The notes under the pieces are model-generated. The model did no database searches and was not told the origin of the DNA. It saw only the letters and a program-made list of their open reading frames with translations. DNA of 64,000 nt from Sulfodiicoccus acidiphilus (GTDB taxonomy: Archaea > Thermoproteota > Thermoprotei_A > Sulfolobales > Sulfolobaceae): contig NZ_AP018553.1 of the NCBI RefSeq assembly GCF_003967175.1, forward strand, positions 372,001-436,000, in the 5' to 3' direction. Positions 56,496 to 63,998 of the stretch are shown one piece after another (position 1 is the first letter of the stretch; every line of letters starts with the position of its first letter). Both the position numbers and the translations under genes were made by a program.

Positions 56496-57107
56496 ATAAT
56501 CTTTCCAGATCTTAAAGCAATTCTTTTAATTATATCTAATATACGCTAGAGACTTCATTCTTTGTGATCATATAAGAAAGGGTTGGCATTAGAAAGTCTC
56601 CATGTCCTCTCCCTATTAATACTCTTTTATCTAATAATAATTTAAATAGACTATTTATAAAATAATTAAAGCCTCCCTTCGAGACTATAGCTCAAATGTA
56701 GTTTGCTTAAACACTTACTCGACAACGCTACTCCTCAGCCCTAGTGAGAGAGAGGAGAAATCAACGACGCATCTTAATCCGTGGGAACCAGAAGTCATCT
56801 ATTAATGATCGGGTAGCAATAATTAGAGGGCAGAGAGGAAGACCTCAGGGGATTGAGGTTAACAGTGAGGAGGAGGAAAACGCCTTTACGCTATGGTTTC
56901 ATCAAACACACAAAACGAATAGTTACCGAGTGAAATACTTGGGGAGTAAGTCGGGGGACATGGTTTGGTAATGGCAGCCATTGGATCTGGACTGAAAGTG
57001 AAGAGGAAAGCTCCCTTAAGCTCCTCAGGGCGATACCGATCAACTAGGTGTCTGAACTTGTTGTTACTTATCTAAACGGACTAGTTAGGTTAGCTCTCGA
57101 GATCCTT
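56496..57107. other. Intergenic, no gene seen
   Basis: Very AT-rich at 56505-56690 after the operon. A 75-codon frame at 56744-56971 has no features of a real protein. No RNA found. Confidence 0.4.
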
Positions 57108-58294
57108 TCACCTAATGTTTAAGTTGTATAACTTCCTCATGACCTGCCTCACCACTATCATCCTCTGGATGAGGTTAGTACCCTCGTATATAGTCGTGGT
57201 TTTGGCGTCCCTCAGCAACCTCTCCACCGGCGTGGAGACCCCGTACCCCCGTGCACCTCGATCGCCCTGCTCGCCGCCCTCTCCGCGACCTCCGTGGCGT
57301 AGAACTTCGCCATGGACGCCGCCACCACCCCGTCCTGGAGGTTCCCCCTGTCGAGGAGGGAGGCGGCGAAGTAGGTGAGCAGCCTCGCCGCGGCCACCTC
57401 CGCCATCGCGTCGGCCAACCTCTCCTGGACCATCTGGAAGGAGGCCACGGGCTGGCCGAAGGCCTCCCTCTGGGAGGAGTAGGAGAGGGAGGCCTCCAGG
57501 GCCGCCTGGGCGAGGCCCACCCCCTGGGCGGCCACCGAGACCCTGCTGTAGTCGAACGCGAGCATGGTCTGCTTGAAGCCGTTCCCCTCCTCCCCCACCA
57601 GGTTCCCCTCCGGGACCCGCACGTCCTCGAAGAGGAGCTGGGCCGTGTTTGACGCCCTGACGCCTGAAGTCTCTATCCTCCCCTCCACCTTGAAACCGTG
57701 CTCCCTCGAGGCGAGGAACATGGATATCCCCATCCACCTCCTCTCCCCCTGGGAGGTCCTGGCTGTGACGAGGAGCCTGTCCGCAATCCCCCCGTTCGTG
57801 ACGAAGGTCTTCCTCCCGTTTATCACGTAGTGCGACCCGACCTTCCTGGCGGTGGTCCTCATCCCCGCGACGTCGGAGCCCCCGGAGGGCTCGGTGTTGG
57901 CGAAGGCCACCACCGCCCTCCCGGAGGCGACCTCGGGCAAGTGCTCGGAGCGAAGCCTCTCGGAGGCGAACCTAACCATGGGAACGTTGAAGAGCCAATA
58001 ACCGAAGACGTGGGTCGAGAGCGACGGCCATACTCTGGAGATCTCCTCTATTGTTATGGCCTGCGACAATAGATCGGCCTCCTGTCCTCCATATTCCCTA
58101 GGGACGTTCATTCCATATATCCCGGCCCGAGCCAACTCACCTCTCACCTCCGGCGGTATCGCCATCTCCCTCTCCCCCTTTTCCACGTAGGGCCTGACCC
58201 TGCTCTCGCACAGTTCCCTGACCGACTGCCTGAGTAACTCGTGCTCCTCCCTCAACTCCACCTTGAAGTCCTGAGGAGAAAACGGTAAGGTCAT
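57108..58294 (-). pseudogene. Acyl-CoA dehydrogenase, frameshifted and GC-mosaic
   Basis: Two frames combine to about 395 residues. The N-terminal domain (GELARAGIYGMNVPREYGGQ) leads to ANTEPSGGSDVAGMRTTARK and FVTNGGIADRLLVTARTSQG, the FAD/substrate region. QREAFGQPVASFQMVQERLA and AIEVHGG(Y)GVSTPVERLLRD form the C-terminal domain, and TTTIYEGTNLIQRMIV the end. The break is at five C at 57246-57250 (plus strand); one more restores the length. The codons from about 57245 to 57965 are far richer in G and C than the ends of the same gene. Confidence 0.88.
57245..57965. other. GC-rich island inside the acyl-CoA dehydrogenase gene
   Basis: Counting 60-base lines, G+C is about 68-78% over much of 57301-57540 and 57841-57960, against about 53-57% just upstream in the same gene (57961-58140) and less in its last 120 bases. 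The edges are abrupt and inside the coding frame. The sense strand is nearly all G or C at third positions. This suggests replacement by a high-G+C relative, or extreme codon bias. Confidence 0.7.
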
Positions 58295-58509
58295 ATCATA
58301 ATTTCTTTGGTTTACAATAATAAATCTACCATACCCGAGGGTATCAAAGCGTGGGTGTCTAAGTAATCATCGAGTAGAGGCGCCGATGTTGGAGCTTTGA
58401 GAGCTCAAAAGGAGGGAAGAACCCCCTGCCCCAATGAAAGGTCTTCTCCTCGTTCTCGTTGGCCGAGGCTTTCGTTCTACTGCAGTTGAGGACTAGCTCC
58501 GCGTATTAA

Positions 58510-58853
58510 CTGACTTTCTCACCGCCCTGGAAGGGACGAGGGTTCCCTCCCAGGGGGCTCGTCGTTCCCACCATCGGTTCGGGATTACATGTCTCGTTTG
58601 GTGGGCAGTCGAGTGGATCAGAGATCCACTCCCATTTGAAGAGGAGGGGACTTTCACCCATTACGTCTAGTCCCTTAAAGGAAATCGAAGCCGCTGCTCG
58701 CTCCTCCCTCAGTCCCATTAAACCTTAGATCGAGCTGGGGAGGAGCGTCGTTAGTACCACTAAGAGAAATTTTAACAAAGAAGTATAAATATGAGGGGGC
58801 TGTCCGTCCCGCCGTGAAGGGCGAGGCTTTCCGCCCCCTCAACCCCCGACTTT
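58510..58853 (-). mobile_element. MITE-like element B (IS200/IS605, TnpB-derived)
   Basis: A 344-bp block on the minus strand that starts after TTAC (58854-58857) and ends with the hairpin and GTCAG. It has the G-rich left motif with GGGGGC/GCCCCC arms around a CTCGCC/GGCGGG hairpin. It is nearly identical along its length to element A, which lies on the opposite strand 58 kb away. The translated tail ends in GGNPRPFQGGEKVS, similar to the ends of TnpB proteins of this type. It sits just left of the intact insertion sequence. Confidence 0.65.
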
Positions 58854-58908
58854 GTAACAGTGAGGAGGCGGTTGAGATCTAAGGGCGTAGTGACAAAAGA
58901 TTGGCAAG

Positions 58909-58931
58909 CCTCGCCCCTTCTAGGGGCGGGG
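58909..58931 (+). repeat. Left-end hairpin of the insertion sequence
   Basis: CCTCGCCCCT and AGGGGCGGGG pair across a three-base loop (TCT), with one T-G pair. It is the expected TnpA recognition structure and resembles the right-end hairpin. Confidence 0.6.
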
Positions 58932-58965
58932 TAAAGTTTTTAAAATCCGAATACTTTAAAGTATT

Positions 58966-59376
58966 GTGGAATATAAGTCAACGAGGCATGTGAAATACCT
59001 ATGCAACTATCATTTCGTATGGGTTCCTAAGTATCGTAGAGGCATATTAATCGACGAAGTAGCTGAATACACTAAAGAGGTCTTGAAATCGATTGCTGAA
59101 GAGTTAGGTTGTGAAATAATGGCCCTAGAAGTAATGCCAGATCATGTACACCTCTTCGTAAAATGCCCACCCAGATACTCACCATCATACCTAGCAAACT
59201 ACTTCAAGGGGAAGTCAGCCAGACTAGTTTTGAAGAAGTTCCCAGATTTGAGAAAATACACGGGAGGAAAACTCTGGACTAGAAGCTACTTCGTATCGAC
59301 AGCCGGAAACGTATCAAGCGAGACAATAAGGAAGTACATTGAGGAACGATGGGTGAAAGAAGGTGAAGAGGACTAA
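58966..59376 (+). CDS. tnpA: IS200/IS605-family transposase TnpA (Y1-HUH)
   Basis: A 136-residue single-strand transposase. PDHVHLFVKCPP near residue 64 is the HUH metal-binding motif, and STAGNVSSETIRKYIEERW near residue 115 carries the catalytic Tyr. NYHFVWVPKYRRGIL opens the fold. It cuts and rejoins single-stranded DNA at the hairpin ends, acting as a dimer. It starts with GTG at 58966 and overlaps tnpB by 14 bases. It appears intact and could also act on the short elements that have similar terminal hairpins. Confidence 0.95.
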   Translation: MEYKSTRHVKYLCNYHFVWVPKYRRGILIDEVAEYTKEVLKSIAEELGCEIMALEVMPDHVHLFVKCPPRYSPSYLANYFKGKSARLVLKKFPDLRKYTGGKLWTRSYFVSTAGNVSSETIRKYIEERWVKEGEED

Positions 59377-60672
59377 CGTGGTTAAACTCGTTATAGACAA
59401 GGACACCCACGAGAAGCTCAAGGAACTAGCTATAGTGACTGCCAAATGCTGGAACGAGGTAAACTGGTTAAGAATGCAACAGTTCAAGAAAGGGGAGAGA
59501 GTAGATTTTGCTAAAACTAAAAAGAGGTTTACGAGAAATATAAGCATGTGTTAAAGGTTAATGCACAGCAAGTGGCTAGGAAGAACGCTGAGGACTGGAG
59601 GAGCTTCTTCTCGCTAATTGAGGAAAAGAAGGAGGGTAAACTACCAAAGTGGTTCAGACCAAGACCTCCAGGCTATTGGAAGGACGAAAATGGGAAATAT
59701 AAGCTGATTTTCATCATTAGGAACGACCGTTACGAGGTGAACGAAAGCGAGAGGACCATCTATTTGAAGGACTTTAAACTCTCTCTGAGGTTTAAGGGGA
59801 AACTTAAGTGGTGTGGAAAGCTAGGTAGGCTTGAGATTCACTACGACGATGCCAGGAAAGCTCGGTATGCACATATACCTGTTGAGGTGGAGAGCACTGT
59901 GGAGAGCAGGGGGAGCTTAAGGGCTTCAGTGGACTTGGGAATTGTTAATTTAGCCACCGTTTATGTTGAGGATGGTAAGTGGTATATTTTCAAGGGTGGT
60001 GGTGTTCTCTCTCGATACGAGTATTATGGTAAGAGGACAAGTGAGGTTCAGAAAGTTTTGGCTAGGCATGGGCAAAGGAGGGGTAGGAAGCTTAAATTGC
60101 TTTACGATAAGAGGAGGGGGTTCTTAAAACACGCGTTAAATAGCATGGTTAGGAAGATAATGGAGGAGTTAGGACAAAAGGGGGTAAGTGAAGTTGTTAT
60201 AGGTTATCCTAGAGAGATTAGTAGGAACCACGGCAACAAACTCACTGTAAACTTCTGGAACTATAGTTATGTCGTTAAGCGTTTTGAGGAGATTGGGGAG
60301 GAATTAGGGATTAAGATTGTTAGGGTGAACGAGTCTTACACTTCTAAGTCTTGTTCCCTGTGCGGGGAAGCCCACGAAAGTGGGCGTATTAAGCGTGGTT
60401 TGTTCAGGTGTCCCCGCATGGGGAAAGTTATAAATGCGGATTTGAATGGGGCGATAAATATTCTACACATCCCCGAGTCTCTAGGATCTGGGAGTGGAGG
60501 GCAACTCCCAGTGAGGGATAGGGGTAACGGACCGAAGGCCCGGCCCGTGGTCCACCTCTGGACGAACGGAGCGGGGTGGGTGCTATTAGCACCCACCAGC
60601 TATGAAGCGATGAAAATGAAGGCGGTAAACCACGAACCTATGATCCGCCCTAAGGGGACCCTCGCCCTTTAG
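59363..60672 (+). pseudogene. tnpB: TnpB RNA-guided nuclease, frameshifted
   Basis: Two frames combine to about 436 residues. The N-terminal frame has KRTNVVKLVIDKDTHEKLKE; the main frame then gives the RuvC-I motif ASVDLGIVNLATVYV, VVIGYPREISRNHGNKLTVN at the RuvC-II position, the zinc ribbon SCSLCGEAHES and FRCPRMGKVINADLNGAINI with the RuvC-III Asp. The tail RPKGTLAL overlaps the right-end hairpin. Only three of four zinc cysteines are present, as is usual in this subfamily. Adding one T to TTT at 59528-59530 restores F-Y-E-K-Y-K-H-V-L-K and a length divisible by three. It may still be active if this is a sequencing error. Confidence 0.9.
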
Positions 60673-60700
60673 GGCGGGGAGGAGGTCAGTATTGAAGTGC
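60480..60700 (+). ncRNA. Predicted omega RNA from the tnpB 3' end
   Basis: In IS200/IS605 elements the guide RNA overlaps the 3' end of tnpB and the right-end hairpin. Here a structured GC-rich segment (pairs around 60495-60610) leads into the hairpin at 60660-60679 and GTCAG, and the guide would begin at 60690. The extent is inferred from known TnpB systems. Confidence 0.4.
60660..60679 (+). repeat. Right-end hairpin of the insertion sequence
   Basis: CCTCGCCC and GGGCGGGG pair with a short loop and cover the tnpB stop codon. It is followed by GAGGAGGTCAG, the presumed cleavage boundary. Confidence 0.6.
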
Positions 60701-60766
60701 CTGTCCTCTTTAGTTTTCCACTTTGATGAAAATTTATAGAGAGCGTTTAGGCTAAACTACTGCAGA

Positions 60767-61177
60767 TTGAGAGAGATCTACAGCTTTCCTACGAAACAAG
60801 AGGCAAGCCCAATTAAGGTTATATGCGCAGATCCAAAGTTTCTACTTCCTAAGGTCATTAGAGCTCTGAAGGACGTCACAATAAAGGAAGAAGGATATGT
60901 CGGATGGGGTTTTTATTTTGGAACAAATTTCACAATAAGAGGCCATGTATACTCTCCTGAGGATGGAGTTGTTTACCCTTTCGAGTTAGAGGGAAGGGGT
61001 AAAGGAGGTGGTAAAGTGACCCTTCTAGTTCATGAGAATCAAGTTACTGTAGAGTTCCAATACGAAGGATGGAAATTCACACCGTTAATGGGAACTGTAA
61101 TCAGGGGCTGGTTGAAAAAATTCGGAGAGGAATTTGATGAACAGGTAACATTGGAGAGAATTAAGAGAAAAATTTAG
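60767..61177 (+). CDS. SRPBCC-like small protein (possibly DUF3211)
   Basis: A 136-residue protein that I recognise only loosely. DPKFLLPKVIRALKDV followed by antiparallel-strand-like repeats (GWGFYFGTNFTIRGHVYS, PFELEGRGKGGGKVTLLVHE) and a C-terminal helix (TVIRGWLKKFGEEFDEQVT) fits the Bet v1/SRPBCC fold. Sulfolobales have a small family of this kind (DUF3211, as in STK_08120). The TTG start at 60767 is 28-38 bases downstream of AAAATTTATAG. It lies between the insertion sequence and a copy of the short element. Function unknown. Confidence 0.5.
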   Translation: MREIYSFPTKQEASPIKVICADPKFLLPKVIRALKDVTIKEEGYVGWGFYFGTNFTIRGHVYSPEDGVVYPFELEGRGKGGGKVTLLVHENQVTVEFQYEGWKFTPLMGTVIRGWLKKFGEEFDEQVTLERIKRKI

Positions 61178-61190
61178 TTTTCACATTTAC

Positions 61191-61257
61191 TCTTAGCGGG
61201 GTTGAGGGGGCGGAAGACCCCTCATGTGAGGATGGATAGATCCCTCGTTTAAATATC
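61191..61257 (+). mobile_element. MITE-like element E, left end only
   Basis: Begins after TTTAC (61186-61190), 13 bases after the stop of the SRPBCC-like gene. It carries GGGGGCGGAAG, a hairpin CCTCA/TGAGG and GGATAGATCCCTC, followed by TTTAAATATC. The stems are the same as in A-D but with different bases. No right-end hairpin could be found in the next 350 bases. Confidence 0.45.
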
Positions 61258-61678
61258 GGTCTTCAAGAAACTACCCCAACGACACTCAACGACGGGGCGT
61301 CGCGGATAAGGTGAAGTTAAGGGGAAAGTCCCTTGTAAGGAGATGAAGTCGTCTTATCTCCACCTGTGAACTCGAAGCCGGAACTAGGCCGCTGGGCCTA
61401 CTTCTGCACTCTCTTGGTTCGGGTCTTGTCAGTGGAGAGCGAACAATTATGACATTACTTTATTTCTCCTTATTAATAAAACTAAAGACAAACGACCTCC
61501 TTATTGGACTTCTATACTCCAGTATGTAGGGTCGTTCCACCGATGGGGTGGAGGAGGGTTAGCCTCTTCAGAGACTCCTGTGAAGTGCGAGGATTTCAGG
61601 ATCGATTATGAAATAATACGGGATCCCGAGAAGCCCAAACCTCCCTGTAATAGTCAACTAACAGAAACTAGGAAACTA
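61258..61678. other. Intergenic, probably eroded element
   Basis: Contains AAGGGGAAAGTCCC and GGTCTTGTCAG, which faintly recall the interior and end of elements A and B. No coding frame could be supported. Confidence 0.3.
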
Positions 61679-61722
61679 AACTTTTTACCATTTCCTTCTA
61701 CGCCATTGCCGAGGTGAATTCC

Positions 61723-62823
61723 ATGAGGGTCGGATTGGTATCTTATGGCTTCTCAGGGTTCGCTCCTTCTGTCTCAGACAAGAGCTTCAGGGAGATGACC
61801 TTCGAGGCGGCCTCTAAGGCCTACGCGAAGGTCGGACTCAATCCGAGGACTGACGTCGATGCTTTCGTGTCCTGCAAGGAGGACTTCTGGGAGGGAATAT
61901 CAATAACAGACGAGTTCGCCCCGGACCAACTGGGAGGTGCACTTAAACCAGTCTTCACCGTTACCGGGGACGGTCTGTTGGGCATCGTAAACGCATATAT
62001 GATGATAAGGACAGGCGCCTTCGACGTTGTGGTGGTGGAGGCTCACGGGAAGCCCTCGGAAGTGAAGTCCTACGGGGACGTGGAGCGTATGTCCCAGGAC
62101 CCCATATATGTCAGGCCCCTTAACTTCCCAAACTATCACAGCGTCAAGGCCGTGGAGGCCAAGGCGTTCATGCGATCGGCCAAACTAACGAGGGAGGACT
62201 TGGGGCTGTACGTCTCCCAGACTAAGAGGAACGGGCTCTTAAGCTCAAGGGCTCCTCACGCCTCTGACCTTTCCGTAGACGCTTACCTGCACGAAGAGCA
62301 GGTGCTCGGTCCCTTATCAGAGAGCGATCTCGCTCCCAGGACAGATGCCTCGTTGGTGTTCGTGGTAGCCTCTGAGGCCAAGGCCAGGGAACTCTCTGGC
62401 TCGCCGGTTTGGTTAATGGGCGTGGGGTGGGCGTCGGACTACCACACTCCATCGTACAGGAACCTAGAGATCGACATGTCAGCTAGGAACGCGGCGAGGA
62501 TGGCCTTCAAGCTCGCTGGGATAGAGGACCCCAAGAGGAAGCTAGGGTTCGCGGAAGTCGACGAAAGGTATAGCTTCGTGGCCCTTCGGGATCTGGTCTC
62601 AATGGGACTGGTAGACGACGTTAGGAGTGCGTTGAATGGAGGAGATCTGTCTAGAGAGGGCAGTCTCCCCGTGAACAGGAGGGGAGGTGCCCTCAGCGAG
62701 GGCCTTCCTCTGGAGGCCCATGGGTTAGCGAGGCTCGCTGCGGCGTGCGACCTCTTAGATGGTGTAGGAGTGGTGGTTAGTGGCACGGGGAACACGACCG
62801 CAGTAGTGGTGGTGACGCCTTGA
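61723..62823 (+). CDS. Thiolase-fold protein without the catalytic cysteine
   Basis: A protein of about 366 residues of the SCP2/Ltp thiolase branch. MRVGLVSYGFSGFAP opens the first half. The nucleophile loop is FTVTGDGLLGIVNAYMM, with no Cys, and the C-terminal loop is RRGGALSEGLPLEAHGLARL, where GHP is absent. The ATG at 61723 is preferred over the GTG at 61714 because GAGGTGAATT, a ribosome-binding sequence, lies just before it. Probably a structural or lyase partner in a heteromer with the next gene, which overlaps it by four bases. Confidence 0.78.
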   Translation: MRVGLVSYGFSGFAPSVSDKSFREMTFEAASKAYAKVGLNPRTDVDAFVSCKEDFWEGISITDEFAPDQLGGALKPVFTVTGDGLLGIVNAYMMIRTGAFDVVVVEAHGKPSEVKSYGDVERMSQDPIYVRPLNFPNYHSVKAVEAKAFMRSAKLTREDLGLYVSQTKRNGLLSSRAPHASDLSVDAYLHEEQVLGPLSESDLAPRTDASLVFVVASEAKARELSGSPVWLMGVGWASDYHTPSYRNLEIDMSARNAARMAFKLAGIEDPKRKLGFAEVDERYSFVALRDLVSMGLVDDVRSALNGGDLSREGSLPVNRRGGALSEGLPLEAHGLARLAAACDLLDGVGVVVSGTGNTTAVVVVTP

Positions 62824-63998
62824 GGCCAAACGTAAATGTGAAGAATAGAGTTGCTGTCGTAGGGGCTGGGCTCACCCTATTCAGGAGGAGGCTCCTGGAA
62901 ACTCCACAGGAACTAGCTTGGATCGCCGCCAAGCAGGCCCTGCAGGAGGCTGGTCTGGACTTCAAGGACGTGGACTGCGTTGTTAGCGGGAGCGCTCCAG
63001 ACGCCTTCGACGGCGTCCACATGAAAGGTGAATACTACGTCGAGGGTGTGGCCGACGGGAAGCCTCACGTCAGGGTCTACGTGGGCGGGGGGACTGGTGT
63101 GTTCGTTCCCGTTGCAGCCTGGTGGCACGTAGCGTCTGGACTGTGTAAGAGGGTGCTGGTCCTAGCGGAGGAGAAGATGAGCTCTGCCGCTCAGCCCCAC
63201 CCTCAAGCGGTGTTCAAACACATATGGGATCCTCTAATCGAGAAACCACTCAACCCGAACTTGATATGGATCTTCGCCATGGAGATGCACAGGTACATGT
63301 ATAGGTGTGGCGTCAAAAAAGAGGACATAGCGCTAGTGTCCGTGAAAAACAAAAGAAATGCCCTAGACCACCCCTCGGCTCAGGCTGCGGGCAGGATCAC
63401 TGTTGAGGACGTGCTTAACAGTGAAATGTTAGTGTACCCAGTTAACAGGCTCGACGTATCTCCTGTGTCAGATGGGGCGGCGGCCCTAGTCATGGTATCC
63501 GAAGAGTGGGCCAACAGGCTCACAGACAACCCGGTTTGGGTCGAGGGTATCGGGTTCAACTTGGATTCCACCAACTGGACCAATAGGGACCTCTCTTTCC
63601 CAGTTTACGTGAGAAGGGCCGCGGAGATGGCCTATAGGTTAGCCGGAGTAACTAACCCAGCGAAAGAGATAGACGTGGTTGAACCCTACGACCCCTTTGA
63701 CTACAAGGAGCTCCACCACATGGAGGGACTTGGGCTCTGTGCTCCTTGCGGGGCCGCCAAGTTGACGAGAGAAGGACTGACACAGAGGGACGGCGAGCTT
63801 CCCACCAGCCCTAGCGGCGGATTACTTGGAGTAGGGAATCCTATAGCGGCAGCGGGACTGATGAAGGTGGCCGAGATCTTCTGGCAACTGCGAGGTGAGG
63901 CCGGGGCAAGACAGGTAAAAAAGGACGCGGTGACTGGACTGGCCCAGGCCTGGGGGGACCTTATGCAAGTTGGGACAGTGGTGGTGATGAGGAGGTGA
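62820..63998 (+). CDS. Thiolase-fold protein without the catalytic cysteine (Ltp2/SCP2-like)
   Basis: A 392-residue thiolase-fold protein. KNRVAVVGAGLTLFRRRLLE starts the fold and CVVSGSAPDAFDG follows. At the position of the nucleophilic Cys it has VGGGTGVFVPVAAWWHV, without Cys. VDVVEPYDPFDYKELHHMEG has Tyr in the place of the usual catalytic His/Asn. The C-terminal loop is SPSGGLLGVGNPIAAAG, with N instead of H in GHP. The TTG start overlaps the stop of the preceding gene. It ends two bases before the window ends; a DUF35 gene may follow. Confidence 0.82.
   Translation: MRPNVNVKNRVAVVGAGLTLFRRRLLETPQELAWIAAKQALQEAGLDFKDVDCVVSGSAPDAFDGVHMKGEYYVEGVADGKPHVRVYVGGGTGVFVPVAAWWHVASGLCKRVLVLAEEKMSSAAQPHPQAVFKHIWDPLIEKPLNPNLIWIFAMEMHRYMYRCGVKKEDIALVSVKNKRNALDHPSAQAAGRITVEDVLNSEMLVYPVNRLDVSPVSDGAAALVMVSEEWANRLTDNPVWVEGIGFNLDSTNWTNRDLSFPVYVRRAAEMAYRLAGVTNPAKEIDVVEPYDPFDYKELHHMEGLGLCAPCGAAKLTREGLTQRDGELPTSPSGGLLGVGNPIAAAGLMKVAEIFWQLRGEAGARQVKKDAVTGLAQAWGDLMQVGTVVVMRR

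Larger units (their letters stand above)
58895..60689 (+). mobile_element. IS200/IS605-family insertion sequence with tnpA and tnpB
   Basis: An element of about 1.8 kb. The left-end hairpin (58909-58931) has a 10-pair stem CCTCGCCCCT/AGGGGCGGGG. The right-end hairpin (60660-60679) covers the tnpB stop and is followed by GTCAG (60685-60689). tnpA (58966) and tnpB (59363) are in order and overlap by 14 bases. A TGAC lies just before the proposed left boundary (58891-58894), similar to the TTAC seen before the short elements. Such elements excise and insert as single strands using TnpA, without target duplication. tnpB has one frameshift. The boundaries are inferred. Confidence 0.75.

Noticed and set aside
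56744-56971. 75-codon frame after the hydroxylase operon
   Set aside because: No motif, no promoter at the right distance, and low-complexity composition.
57251-57652. 133-codon plus-strand frame in the acyl-CoA dehydrogenase gene
   Set aside because: Long antisense frames are expected in very GC-rich DNA; the minus-strand frame has clear family motifs.
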